64,000 nt of DNA from Spinacia oleracea (taxonomy: Eukaryota; Streptophyta; Magnoliopsida; Caryophyllales; Amaranthaceae): NCBI RefSeq assembly GCF_020520425.1, contig NC_079492.1:141054361-141118360 (forward strand), in the 5' to 3' direction. The stretch's first letter is position 1. Each line of letters opens with the position of its first letter. Positions 1 through 12,000 of this stretch are shown here, piece after piece. The notes under the pieces were generated by a model. That model had not been told where the DNA came from, searched no databases, and saw nothing but the letters and a program-made list of their open reading frames with translations. The translations under genes and the position numbers were made by a program.

Positions 1-567
1 TCATTTTAGTCATGAAAAGATCAAAATATTAGATAATTTAATTTTTTGGTTACTCGTTTCCTTTATGGGGAATGCACTCATTGCTTTTATGGGAAATTAA
101 AAATAATTAATTGCTGATTGTGTTGGGAACTTAAAACCAATTTGAAATTCAAAATTAAATTTCAAAACACATTTCAAATTTCAGTTTGAAATTTTCAAAA
201 GAGATAGAATCTTTTAAAGTTGAGGTGGCATATTATGAGTGGTGGTGTGCAAGATGCTCTTGCACACCTTGTGTACTTCTATCATCATCCATTTTTATGC
301 GCATTTGACAAATTATTTATTGAAAATTTCACTAACTTTTGCTCAAAAGAAAATATTTTTGCATTTTCTGATAAAACAAAAAATTAAAATTTCTGCATTT
401 AGTGGCCATGGGAAAAGAAATACTCGTAAGAAAATCGGATTCACGTGAAATGCACGTGCAAAGCTAGTGGCTTAGCAGCACGCCAGCACCAGAAGTCGAG
501 CGAATTAGCTAGAACACAGAAAAAGCTCAATTCGGAGAAGAGAGAGAAAGCTTCTCATACTTCATCA
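1..567. other. Spacer upstream of first gene
   Basis: AT-rich sequence with no gene that I can support; the open frames here have no recognisable protein features. A near-perfect hairpin lies at 244-268 (11-base arms GGTGTGCAAGA / TCTTGCACACC around a 3-base loop). The last 100 bases before 568 probably hold the promoter and 5' leader of the following gene, but I see no clear TATA box. Confidence 0.5.
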
Positions 568-3500
568 ATGGCGATTTCTTTTCTTCCTCCCACTTCCATC
601 CAGGGAAAGCTCAACCACCACAGTCACCAACGCCCCTATTTTCTCTCGTCACCGCCGCCGCCTCACCGGCTTCCTATGCGCGTGGTGGCGTTCCAGCGAG
701 GAGACTTCGAGTCCTTGAAGCGGCGCGTATTATCAGGTGAAGCTTTGAAGGAAGTATGGCACTCCGCCAACGACGGATTCGAACAGCTTGTCTTCGACGC
801 TAGGAAGGCTGCTGAGCGGTTTGACCGCCGTTACTCCATCTCCCGTCGCCTTTCTTCCGCCGCTGAAGCTGCCTCCGTTCGCGTTCGTGAAATGGACCGT
901 GACTATGAGGTTACTCAGAAATGGCGAACTTTCTCTCTCGACTTCTCCCGCAATTTGCCTAGGGTTCGTCTTTCCCGCTCTCTCTAGTGCAGAATTTTGT
1001 TATTTTTGCAATTTGATTATATTTCAGGAGTTTGTTGTATGTTATTGTTAAGAAATTGAGCTGATTTTAGGAGTAGTGTCTGAACATCGGACATGAAATT
1101 AAGAGATTATGGTGATGTGATAATTTCGATTTGTCAAATTGGGGACGTTTCCTTCATTGCATTTGAGCTAGTTGCAGACTGAATTAGGGTTTAAGAATCA
1201 TGATAACGGGACCAAACTCGAACACGATCCATTTATCTGAAATGATAGCTCTATTATTGATAATCATGGGAACATGTGGATATTGTTTGGCTTTTAAAAT
1301 TGCCAAGTTGTGCTGTTTGGAAAACATACCATTACCTCAATACAAGTATAGATGAAAACTTAGTTAGAAGTATGTGGTGATGTAGGTTTATCATGTCCTG
1401 TAATTCTATTTCACTCGTTTTGTTTTAGTGGTGGAAGTTGACAGCATGATTAACGTTGTTCATTTTCTTGTTCTTGCAGTATAGGAAGCAGTTCAATAGT
1501 TTCATGGATACTCCCCTTGGAAGGAGTTCTGCAGTAAGTATTATTTGAATTTATGCACTGCTTTGCATCCGTTCTACTATACGAAGGTTATATTTTCAAC
1601 ATGCATGCCTTGAATTTTTCACATTGAAACTTGAGCTTATCAGCAATTTAGCAAGCTACCACTATTCTTTAAAATTCATGGTCATTTTTTCTGGAGTTGT
1701 TGATAACAAGGAGCAAAATTGACTACCTCAGTAGCCCCTTATCATTTACGCTTGGGATTGGATTAGCATAGTCAAATATGGGAGAAATGAATGTGTGGCA
1801 AAATGACATTTTTGTCTTTCAATATACCTCTTTTTCTGGCCTGTCATTTTGATTGTGAATGGAGGTTTTTTACTAAGCATACCAGATGACTGTAATCTGT
1901 AGAGAAGAACCCCTTTATCCCCTAAAATGACATCCCTTGCTTTCTGAAAGGAGACTCCTTTAACTGAAATTATATCTTCATTTTGTTGAACTGCCCATAC
2001 CCTTACTGTATCTTTACAAGGAGTTATAACACAGCTTTCAAAGCTGAAGGGAGTTGTATTATTGGTAAAACACATTCAAAGAGATAAGTCAATATTTCCC
2101 CTTAAACTTCACACAAATCCGTTTTGGGTATTCTCTCGGGAGAGGAAAGTAATTCATTCGACCCAGTGGCTCTTCTACCATAAATTCCATTCAGGTGCCA
2201 TCTTTTCTCATCATTTTAAGCAAGTGGTGCCATCTTTTCTCATCAAATCATGTTGTCGTTGGCAAGAATCCGTTAGTTTCATTGTATCATCTCTGTCGGA
2301 GAATGCTTCTAATGTATGTATTGTTCTGTTCTATGGCAGTCTAAATTTTGACTTCAATATTCCTCTTGCCTTTCTCTTCACATCTCCTATATCTGTATGT
2401 ATTACCGTCTTCCTTTCATCTTCTTTTCTTTGGGGTTGGCTCATTGGTTACATACTTACACACCTTGAAAAAGACTGAATGTGTAAAATCTTTAGTTCTA
2501 TTCACTTTTGAACTCTTTAAATAGATCTACATGTTAAATTCTTTATGTGCATAATGAGGTAGTCCTGTTGTTGAGTCAATGCTATAGTTTTTGGTTTCTT
2601 ACTTTATATGCTCATCTCCATTTCAGACAATCTTCTTCTTATGGTTTGCTTTGTCCGGATGGCTGTTTCGGTGTTTAATTATTGCCACTTGGGTATTGCC
2701 AATTGCTGGTCCTCTTCTGCTCACCGCTGTTGCTAATAAAATGACCGTAAAGGTAAATGCATCTGCTTGCATTAGTTAATTTTCATATATTTTGTGTTCA
2801 ATTTTTTTTTTTGACTGCTTTCTGCTTACTATGGTAAGTTGGTTAAGCTGTATTTTGCTTCTTGAACATCGTCTGTGGGTAAAGAGACACCTTGTCCTGA
2901 TAATGGTCTAGCACTAGCCTTTTGAATTTAATCCCCTGTATAAATTGCTGGTTAGTTCTGTCCATCTTTTGGGAAGGCGGAAGTCCATTAGTATGTCTGC
3001 AAAGTCATATGTATTGGTTATAATCCAATGTCTGTCCTCACTTGTTTGCTAGCAAGCCTTGTTTTAGGGTCTGAGTTCTTTCCAATTTTGTTTAGTTTGA
3101 AGTTAGTGGTGAATGGTGAAAGGAAAGGGCACATTGAACTTTTTAAGACCAAGGTAGTTGATAAATGTTTTCCCAATGGTCCTTTTGTCACCTCCCTCTC
3201 CAGCTGCAAACTTGATATGTAAAAGAAGAAGAGATATGTCTACCCAGAATTTAATAACGAGTTGTACTAACGGAGTACTTGATAATGTACTGTTTGTGGC
3301 TTACTCCGTATTATCTTGTCCTTTAAAGGGTATGTATTAGGGAGACAACGAGATACCTTAATCTCAAAGTTTTTTTTTTGTTTTTATGAAAAACCCAAAG
3401 ATATAATAACAGAATAAAGAAGACCAAAATCAACTGGTTACTACTCTATTGTCCCTTCTTGTTCCTTTATCAGTCATCATTTACTGAGGTATGTGAAGTC

Positions 3501-4302
3501 TGAGTTATTGGGTGATCTCAGTGGGAAGAGACATATCAGGAGTTATCGTGTGCTTGGAGGGTTTTTGTGGTTACCCCTTTGGATAATGTACATGGTCTCT
3601 GATGACTTGGCAAGGCCTGAATGTCTTTGGAGATGAATGATATGAGAAGGTATATGTAGTACGATAGGATGATACTATGTTTATATGTATAAGGCATAAT
3701 TGATCACGGTTATAGCTCCAAGAACATGCTGTAACAATATGATAATCTCGGAGACTGTCGAACATTACTAGAATAGTTCTCTGTTCTCCTAGATGGGGTG
3801 GTTTTGACGTAATTTTTGGGTTGATGGTAGATCCAGGGTAGATGTGTTGGTAATCTTTTCTAATGCTGTACGCCCGTACTGTCAAATACTTAGCTTGAAA
3901 GTGGGCAACATTTCTTCAGCTGCCTCGTTATACATTAGAACAGAAATAGACGGCTGCTACAACATGCTGGAAGAGGCTCCTGTAGTCCACATGGTTGCAA
4001 GAGTTATGCTTTAGTGGGATAGCCATGTCCCACATTCCTACTATAGTTAGCACTTAGCAGTTAGCAATATGCTTCGTGCATTAGATGTTCTCATGCACCT
4101 TTTGCAAAATCTTTCACAGGGTGCTTGCCCGGCATGCAAGAGGGAGTTTATAGGCGTGAAGAACAGTGTAATACGTTGTCAAGGTTGTCGTAACATTGTC
4201 TGGCAGCCACAAGGCACACAAGATGATTTCTTCTCAAGAGGTGACAAAAGAACACAGTCAAAGAATTCTGATATCATAGACGTTGAATTTGAGGAGAAGT
4301 GA
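568..4302 (+). CDS. Uncharacterised plastid-type membrane protein with C-terminal zinc ribbon
   Basis: Four exons, all GT-AG and in phase 0: 568-963, 1480-1533, 2627-2752, 4120-4302, giving 252 residues. I do not recognise a named family. Residues 1-45 are rich in Ser, Pro, Arg and His with almost no acidic residues, as in a plastid transit peptide. Residues about 50-130 are a charged, probably helical region. Residues about 151-183 form one long hydrophobic stretch (TIFFLWFALSGWLF...) ending in small residues, so one or two membrane spans. The last exon begins with two paired cysteine motifs, CPAC and CQGC about 18 residues apart, as in a zinc ribbon, followed by an acidic tail. The start was chosen because the ATG at 568 opens the transit-like segment; the frame stays open upstream to 445, but that part looks like leader. 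A poly(A) signal AATAAA lies at 4774. The exon structure is well supported; the function is unknown. Confidence 0.8.
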
Positions 4303-5183
4303 TGAAAACCGATATATAACTCAATTTGGAGATGATGTTAACCTGTTCCATTCGGGACCAACAAGCTGGAAAAATAGGAATGCAATCATAAGCTGGAGAA
4401 AGAGAAAAGTGTGTTCCTGTTTAGGATGCCTACACAGTCACACACTCGGATTCTAGGAATTGATTTTGGTTAAGATGTTGCTGCTATATTCTATATGTTG
4501 GAATCTGAAATAGTCACATCTGAAATAGTCACATTGAGAAGCATAATGCTGCTTATCTTCTTTTTTGGGATCTTTGTTTCTACATTTAGAAAGCTGATAG
4601 GCTGGTATGTAATAATTTGTTCTGTTGGTGCATTCACTTCGCCATTGTACAGTAAAAGATCTCATCATACTTCGTGTGTAGATAATTTGGTTGAAGTTCG
4701 AGTGTTAAGTGTTAACTTATCCAATGTACTTGTGTTACCTGCTTTTAGGTAGCTTTTCTTTGCACCATGTCTCAATAAAAAGGGGATTATACACCTCATC
4801 TTACATAATTAACAAAGAAGGTTAATAATTGTACATCTGTGTTGTATAAAATGATCCAATTTAGTGGTAAGTCGGTAATTATGCAGATTCTTTAATGCTT
4901 TTCTGCATATTTTAATTAATCAGTTGATCTTGGGGTTAAGAATGTGACATGCACATACATAAAATATAAAATGTTCGGTATATAGATGAGTCACACAATG
5001 TAGATAGGCAATATGATTGAACTTCAACAACTACATTAACTACTCCGTACTACACTAAAAAGTTAGTTCATATAAATCATGAACACTCTAAACTTGCTCC
5101 ATTGTTAAGTATAAGCTTCCTTGAAAGCTACTGCTTGACAGACTTTATACTACCCAAATCAATATCCAAAGATTTTTAAACTA
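4303..5183. other. 3' UTR of first gene and spacer before GXM
   Basis: About 450 bases after the stop are probably 3' UTR, ending near an AATAAA signal at 4774-4779. The remainder is AT-rich spacer. I see no gene in it. Confidence 0.5.
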
Positions 5184-5353
5184 AGATTCTGTTTTGTTCA
5201 CCTTATTTTCACTTATTTCAGGAAAAATAAAGGTTAACTAAGTACATTTTATAACTAAAATAAGTTTTGATAAATCCTAATAAGTTTAGATAAGTTCAGA
5301 TAAGGTAAGTTTCAGGGAAAACAAGTGACAATCAGTTGAACAGAACACATTCT
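5184..5353. mobile_element. Small MITE (GTTCAGATAA-repeat family), copy 1
   Basis: The ends are imperfect inverted repeats: GATTCTGTTTTGTTCACCT on the left, and AGTTGAACAGAACACATTC on the right, which reads GAATGTGTTCTGTTCAACT on the other strand. The interior carries short repeats such as GTTTAGATAA and GTTCAGATAA. The same terminal motif and the same 10-base internal unit occur in the larger copy at 26784-27173, so this is one dispersed family. It lies 300-470 bases upstream of the GXM start codon, in its promoter region. Superfamily not certain. Confidence 0.55.
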
Positions 5354-5446
5354 GATTATTACAATGATTAATTAATCATTAAGCTAATCATACTAGTAAC
5401 TGTAAACTTTAAATTAAGACATACTAATCAAAATAACTTGCCAGTT

Positions 5447-5470
5447 ACCAAACATGCAGATCCACCAAAT
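5447..5470 (+). promoter_or_regulatory. Two SMRE-like MYB46/83 sites upstream of GXM
   Basis: ACCAAAC (5447-5453) and ACCAAAT (5464-5470) both fit the published secondary-wall MYB-responsive element ACC(A/T)A(A/C)(T/C). They lie about 95-120 bases upstream of the TATA box. GXM genes of Arabidopsis belong to the secondary-wall programme controlled by MYB46/MYB83, so the sites are in a sensible place. Seven-base motifs are frequent by chance, so this is suggestive only. Confidence 0.3.
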
Positions 5471-5565
5471 ATCAGTATAGTACTTTGCTTCATCTTAACT
5501 CAATAATAATACAGTTGCTCAATAGTCTTCATCACATAACCAATACCCTCCTCAATCTCACTTCA

Positions 5566-5572
5566 TATATAT
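5566..5572 (+). promoter_or_regulatory. TATA box of the GXM gene
   Basis: TATATAT about 85 bases upstream of the GXM start codon, followed by a CT-rich stretch (ATTCCTCTTCC) typical of a plant transcription start region. Confidence 0.5.
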
Positions 5573-5654
5573 TCCTCTTCCTTAGCATGTATTTGCAACA
5601 CCAACATAAGCTTAATTCATCTTCTTAATTGCATTCATCCTAAAATTAAACACC

Positions 5655-6497
5655 ATGAGATCTAAACCTCAAGGCCCTCATAATGTTAAGCTCCTCTTAT
5701 TAGGAGTTACCCTAGCTTTTCTCCTCCTCTTTATCTTAAGATCAAACTTATCATCATCATCTTCTTCTTCTGACCAAATTATTAGTAAGAAAGATTCAGA
5801 TTCATGTTCATCAACCTGCACAAAAATCCCATCTTCTTTATCACATGCACTTATTCACTACACAACCTCAAACATAACCCCACAACAAACACTCAAAGAA
5901 ATCTCAGTTTCTGCCAAAATCCTACAACAGAAATCCCCTTGTAACTTCCTAGTCTTCGGCCTTGGCCACGACAGTCTAATGTGGAGCGCGCTAAACTATG
6001 GAGGCAGAACCGTTTTCTTAGAAGAAGACGAATCATGGATTCAGCAAATCAAACGAAGATTCCCAATGTTAGATTCTTACCATGTTGTGTATGATAGTAA
6101 AGTTAATGAAGCTGAAAACATGATGGAAATGGCAAAAGGTGAAGAGTGTAGTTCAGTAGGGGATGTTAGGCATTCAATGTGTCAACTTGCATTGAAAAGT
6201 TTACCAAAAGAAGTTTATGAAACAAAGTGGGATGTGATAATGGTGGATGCACCAACTGGGTATCATGATGAAGCACCTGGTAGAATGACTGCAATTTATA
6301 CTGCAGGGATGATTGCTAGGAATAAGGAAGATGGAGAAACAGATGTGTTTGTTCATGATGTTAATAGAAATGTTGAAGATAAGTTTTCTAAGGCATTTTT
6401 GTGTGATGGGTATATGATGAAGCAAGAAGGGAGGTTGAGGCATTTCAATATACCAAGTCATAGGGATGGATCACACATGCCATTTTGCCCTAATTAA
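5655..6497 (+). CDS. GXM: Glucuronoxylan 4-O-methyltransferase (DUF579, GXM type)
   Basis: Single-exon gene, 280 residues. It belongs to the DUF579 family, whose GXM members move a methyl group from S-adenosylmethionine to O-4 of glucuronic acid side chains of xylan in the Golgi. A short cytoplasmic head is followed by a membrane anchor at residues 11-29, a Ser-rich stem at 32-60, and the catalytic domain at about 80-276. Visible motifs are VFGLGHDSLMW at 100-110 (cofactor-binding loop), FLEEDESW at 121-128 and WDVIMVDAPTGY...EAPGRM at 192-211. The ending RLRHFNIPSHR...FCPN matches GXM1/2/3 better than the related IRX15 branch, as I remember those sequences. A TATA box lies 85 bases upstream and AATAAA at 6633. 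Which of the three GXM paralogues it matches cannot be decided here. Intronless structure is usual for the family. Confidence 0.9.
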   Translation: MRSKPQGPHNVKLLLLGVTLAFLLLFILRSNLSSSSSSSDQIISKKDSDSCSSTCTKIPSSLSHALIHYTTSNITPQQTLKEISVSAKILQQKSPCNFLVFGLGHDSLMWSALNYGGRTVFLEEDESWIQQIKRRFPMLDSYHVVYDSKVNEAENMMEMAKGEECSSVGDVRHSMCQLALKSLPKEVYETKWDVIMVDAPTGYHDEAPGRMTAIYTAGMIARNKEDGETDVFVHDVNRNVEDKFSKAFLCDGYMMKQEGRLRHFNIPSHRDGSHMPFCPN

Positions 6498-7560
6498 TTA
6501 GTTTCATTTTTTTTTTGAAAGATTTATGATGAGTTTCTGAATTTTCACAATATTTTTCGATTTCATAAATTTCATAAAAGGTTTATTAATATTGGATAAT
6601 TGGAAGATGGTCTTCCAAATTCTATTTTTTTTAATAAAATTGGTAGGTACTATTTCTCTTTATAGCTCGAAATACTAAATAATATATGAGTACTATAAGA
6701 AGAAAATTCATTCACTTGATTAATTTTTCTTACTTGATATTGGTTGTTTAAAAAACATAAAATATACTATGCATTGTTAGGTAAAATTAACATGATCTCG
6801 TTTTAAATTTTCTACATATCTACCTCTATTTTTACTTCCTTACAAATTCCCAATAATGCAAAGGATTCTCGTAAGCATGAATTCGATCTCATTGTCCATA
6901 ACTTTAACCAACTAAGGTAGTTGATATTTACTATTTTCTTTAATAGACACGGTATACTCCTTATACAAACATTCTGATTTGGAGGTTTTAGATGTTTTTA
7001 AAATGACTACTAATAGATTGTGAGGTTTTTTTTTTTTAAAAAGGAAAAATGCCAAAGATAAGAAGATGCTCAAACCACACACCAAAAAAAATAAAAAAAA
7101 ATTTAACCCACAAATTCTAAATAGTACACATGTTGACATGTATGTGTGTACTATAAAAAAATACAAGCCGAATGTACTAGAAAAACACATCCAGTGTGAT
7201 CATTGTGTCATCATCTATTCATCATGATCAAAATAAATTTCCACCAAAAAAAATCAAAACCTTTAATAGTGAGACAATTAGGTTGAACTTTATTCACTTC
7301 ATATCGGATTACGACTGTACATGTTTTTAATAATTAGTCATCTCAAATCTCTTACGGAGTATATCTCATTTGGAATCAGAAGTCACCTCAAATCACATAT
7401 TTTTTTTTATTAAATTTATAAAAGATTGATTAACCTTATAATCTAGGGTGATAAATAGATAACTGATTAGACTTGTGTTACACGAAAAACAAGTACATTT
7501 GTTTTGCATCCAAAACATGATGGTTAGGTAGTACTACTACCAAACAAGGTTTGGTCTTAT
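6498..7560. other. Spacer downstream of GXM
   Basis: AT-rich spacer with homopolymer runs and no supportable gene. The first 150 bases are probably the GXM 3' UTR (AATAAA at 6633-6638). Confidence 0.5.
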
Positions 7561-7640
7561 TACTCCCTCCAGTTTTTTTAAATGCATCACTTATTTTTTA
7601 CGGGTGTTTTTTATTTAAATACATCGCTTATACATTTGGT
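7561..7640. repeat. Stowaway-like end fragment
   Basis: TTACTCCCTCCAG at 7560 resembles a Stowaway terminal repeat. It is followed by two near-copies of AAATGCATCACTTA / AAATACATCGCTTA. I could not find a matching right end, so this is at best a one-ended remnant. Confidence 0.3.
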
Positions 7641-7974
7641 AGCTTTCTACTACATTTTATAAATTTTCCCTTTTTTTTTTATTGAACCCCCACAAAAATA
7701 TTTTAGGAAAATTATAGGTGGTGGCCTCCAGATTCCACAAATTCTAAACGGTGGAAAATAGAAAACAAGGTTTTAAAAATGGCCCCGTGGTTTTGATTGA
7801 TTAATGAAAGTGAATAAGGGGGAAGAAGAGGTGTTGTTGGGAAAATTAAGGACAACATTTGAATTTTATTTTATACAATGGGTTGTGGTTTACACACGCT
7901 AATTTCCCACAAAAAGGTAACTAGTCGGAGTAAATCATGAGAATGTTGTCTTTTTGCCTGACTTTTGGCAAAAT

Positions 7975-8232
7975 ATGGTTTATGCATCCGGGTGCACAAT
8001 GCTTAATGTGCACCCTGTTTTACAAAGAACATATAGTTTAGATACAAAGAACATATTGTTCATACCCAAAGAACATATAGCCAATAAACATATAGTTCAA
8101 ATCCATAGAACATATAGTTTAAATATTTCACTAGTATATGTACATTAAAATCATTCTCAATGTTAATTATATTTTCAATAAATGTTCAATATGGTGCACA
8201 ATGAACAATGTGCATCCGAGTGTATAATCCAA
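7975..8232. mobile_element. Palindromic MITE-like element with AAAGAACATAT repeats
   Basis: The left end reads TATGCATCCGGGTGCACAAT; the right end, on the opposite strand, reads ATACACTCGGATGCACATTG, giving imperfect inverted repeats. Inside are four to five diverged copies of a roughly 22-base unit centred on AAAGAACATATAGTT (8032-8122). There is no coding capacity. Target duplication and family were not determined. Confidence 0.45.
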
Positions 8233-8979
8233 ATTGCAGGCTTTTGCCAGATCAAAGATACTGTTTTTAATTAAAGAAAATTAATTCAAGGTGCTTTTTG
8301 ACCCAAAAAATACTACTCTGTAATACTGATCCTCTGTCCCGGTACTAACATACTGCTCATAAATGAGGAAAACATAAGATTTTTTTAACAATTTTGTCTA
8401 ATTTAATTTCAACTTCTATTTTCACTCTAAAAAATAGGAAATTTTGACTTTTACTACCTTAAAAAAGTTAGACAAATTGTTTGTTACCACTTCAAAAAAA
8501 TAGAAATTGTATTTTACTACCTAAAACTAAAATAATTTTTTTCCACCTTCTAACGACAAGATGAACCATGTGGGTCTCAATTCAACGATTATATTCTGAT
8601 TTCTTTCTCTTTTCTTATGACTTCCATGTACATAAGCTACTATTTGTCCTTGTTTTCCATTAAATTCACATAACTTGGTAATATTTCTTATATTGATAAT
8701 TTGATAGTGGCACAATTCCTTTCCATATTTGCAAAGGAAAATCATGCTGCTTTTGATTTGCGTTAGAAAGGGGTCTCACAACGCCCACATAACATTTTCA
8801 TCCTTTTTACAGTCAAGAGGTGTTAAAACACAAATTTTATTTTGTTTTTGGATGGTAATGTAAAATATATTTTGATAATAAAATAATTTTGTGAATATAT
8901 TTTACTCAATAGGTGTAAAACTCAATTATCCCTAAAAATAATCTGGAATTCTCCTCTGTCCTTTTCTAAACACACCCGA
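8233..8979. other. Spacer upstream of Fe-SOD
   Basis: AT-rich spacer with no gene I can support. It contains runs resembling eroded MITE sequence (CTCTGTCCCGGTAC at 8331), but no paired end was found. Confidence 0.4.
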
Positions 8980-8990
8980 GTACTTATATA
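8980..8990 (+). promoter_or_regulatory. TATA box with adjacent GTAC core, Fe-SOD promoter
   Basis: TATATA at 8985-8990 lies about 100 bases upstream of the Fe-SOD start codon. A GTAC core (8980-8983) touches it. In Arabidopsis the copper regulator SPL7 acts through GTAC cores and FSD1 responds to copper, so the position is notable. A single 4-base core proves little. Confidence 0.4.
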
Positions 8991-9088
8991 CGGAGTAGCA
9001 CGATTCGGGTTATAACTACTCATAACTCATAAGTCATAACTTCGTAAGAGAGTGTGTTTGGCACATTTCACTATTTCAGTTCTAGAAA

Positions 9089-12000
9089 ATGTCTGCTGTT
9101 GCTGCTCCTTCCGCTATTTCCATTTCTTCCTCATTTCTCACTCATCCAGGTTTGTTTAGTCATTTCTTTTAAAAAAATTAAAATTAAACTACATGTTTTA
9201 CGGAGTATTTATTTATGAAATTATGTTAAACTCAGTTATGTTTGCAGGGTTTAAAGGGGGGCTCAACTCTACCCGCTTCTCACCATGGAAACTCAAGGAA
9301 GTGGGTATTCATAATTTTATAATTTAAATGGTTTTGCCTGATTTTTATTTTTGTTGGGTAGTGAAATTGATAGTGAGTGTATATTGATTTTTGCTTTAAA
9401 ATGTTGTTTTTAGTTGCTGGTTAATTGCGGATTATCATGTTTTTTGTTGTAAAATTGATGGGATTGAAATTTATTATTGTTGAAGCCAAAGCTTTTATAC
9501 AAAATTATCTCTTTGAAACTATTATTGTTTTTGGCTGAAAAGTTGGTCAATTAGGTGATCCATAGAGAATTTTCATCTTGAAAAGCTGTGTACCAAACTT
9601 ATTTTTGGTTGTATAACTAAGTTAATGAGCTAGAAGCCAGTATGAAAGCAAATGAAAACTCATTCCTAATTAAAAAAAAAAAAAATCTAGTTGTGAAGAT
9701 TTTGACTATGTAATCTGATGTGGATTCACTAAAATGCTGCAAAGAAATGAAATTCGTGTTTACTCAAGTTGATTCTTTAAATGATTATTATTTGCTTTAT
9801 TCAAGGGACAATATTGGCGTTTTACTTTGGTTGAGATCTAAAGTTGTTTACTTGAGATGATAAGATGCTGTGGCAGCACTAGAAAGTGTTTGTTTAGCAA
9901 ATTGGTAGAATAAATTGACAAAATTAGGCCAAGTTACTAATCAAACTATTGTAGTACTAGTGTACTACCCGAATCTACTGAGTTCGAGGAAGTGATCAAT
10001 TGATTACTAGTAGTAGAATCTGCCATTAGTTAATGGAAGTGAATTAAGCTGACAACTTGAAATAACATTTAGCTGTGATATGCGGACCAAAGCACGTCTT
10101 AGATTATGTAATTCTAATTGTGTTATTGGCTTCTTGAGTGACATTGCTTAACAGTTATGGTGTAGCTCACATTTTTATTTTTGCATTTGAAACTTTTTGA
10201 AAAGGAAATTTTCATCATGAAGCTTAATCTGTTTTCGACATAATTGGTCAAAGATTTGATGTTCTCTAATCTGATATTACTTTGTGAAGAATAATTACAT
10301 TTTTTTTCTGACAATACAATGCTGCAGACAAGAGTAAGAAGAGCCAGTGCTGATGTTGTTACAGCCAAGTTTGATTTGAATCCCCCACCTTATCCAATTG
10401 TAAGATTCGAATTACTTGAAAGCTTCTTCATCTGATCTTTCTTGCATAAACTCTCTCTATTTTATTTTGCTACATGATGTTTGACTGTGAAAAGCAATAT
10501 TCTCTTAATCTTTTTAATTTGCTAATCTTTTGGCGCCTTTATAAGGTGAATTTCAGGAACATTGAAATGTATATGTATCTGTGTGTAGCACTTTTCAGAT
10601 GATTTGGTATTATGGCTTTTAACATGGAGCTTGTGACCTCATGGTTAAGGTGTCTAACACCCATGGTGGTTGTTGGCTGCGTTCATCAAAGGTCACAATA
10701 TCCTATTATAATGAAATTATCATGAATGGTGTAAATAGGTTCAAACTTTTTGAAGTCTTATCTTTTACTTCTGACCTCCAAAAGATGTCATTCCTTTCGT
10801 GTCTCAAATTATTTATTCTTGATTCTGTTTCTGATATCTTGCACATTCATATGCTACCATTACTTACAAATTTTGGCCCCTTTAACTTAATCAACGTAAT
10901 GATTCTTGGTGAGATTTTCTACTTCTAGTACCGTAGCATCAACAAGATTTGCAATTTTGTTAATAAGCTTCCTGTTGGTGAATGATCTACCTTAGGTCTG
11001 TAATTTAGTTTCTTTATTTTTTTGGAGATAACCCTCCCTTGGTCCAAAAATAGAAAAGGATAGGCCGACTTCAGAAATTTGGTACTAATCTAGATTTCAA
11101 AGTCGAAGGTGCCTTATTTCTTCTAAACTTTCTTTTCATGTTCTCCATCTTGGATCTTCTTAATTTGAAACCCACTAAAGTTCTAGCTTGTCATTGAAAC
11201 TTTCTCTTGTATCGTCAATCAAACAAGTTGATCCACAAATAACATACTCAATAATCTACAAGAAATCCCTTGGTAAGCTGCATAATGAGATTCCAAATTT
11301 GAAATTTTGGATTTTGATAGAAGAAGATTTTATATGCACTACCTATGTGAAATTGGCTGTCTGTGAGATGTAAAATGGACTACTAGACTGGATTTTTATA
11401 AAATTAAATCGTACATTGAAGTTGTTTTCTATTGTTGATTGATCCTTTTTTCATTTAACACTTAATAGGATGCCTTGGAGCCTCACATGAGCAAACAGAC
11501 ATTTGAATATCATTGGGGGAAGCATCATAGAGCATATGTGGATAACTTGAACAAGCAAATAGTTGGAACAGAATTAGATGGATTACCTCTCGAAGAAGTA
11601 GTACGTATCACATATAATAAAGGGGACATGCTTCCTGCATTTAATAATGCAGCACAGGTATGTGTTTGTAACCTTGTTCTGATGTGGTGGACGGTCGTTG
11701 TTAGAATGTCAATGGTTTCATATATGGTTACATTTTTGAAATTAGGCCTGGAACCACGAGTTCTTTTGGGAGTCCATGAAGCCTGGTGGTGGGGGAAAGC
11801 CTTCTGGCGAGCTTTTGGCACAAATTGAAAAGGATTTTGGTTCTTTTGAAGCATTTACTACTGAATTCAAGACTGCTGCAGCCACACAATTTGGTTCTGG
11901 CTGGGCTTGGCTTGTTTGTGAGTGTCCCTTGTCAAAAGCTTCTTAGTCTCATAAATAAATTTCACGAGATTTTCCCTCCCGTTGTTTTACTTTAAGGCTT

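Noticed and set aside
2062-2478. A 138-codon plus-strand frame with hydrophobic C-terminus
   Set aside because: Lies wholly inside intron 2 of the first gene, with no recognisable motifs.
3571-3885. A 104-codon minus-strand frame
   Set aside because: Intron 3 of the first gene; no family resemblance.
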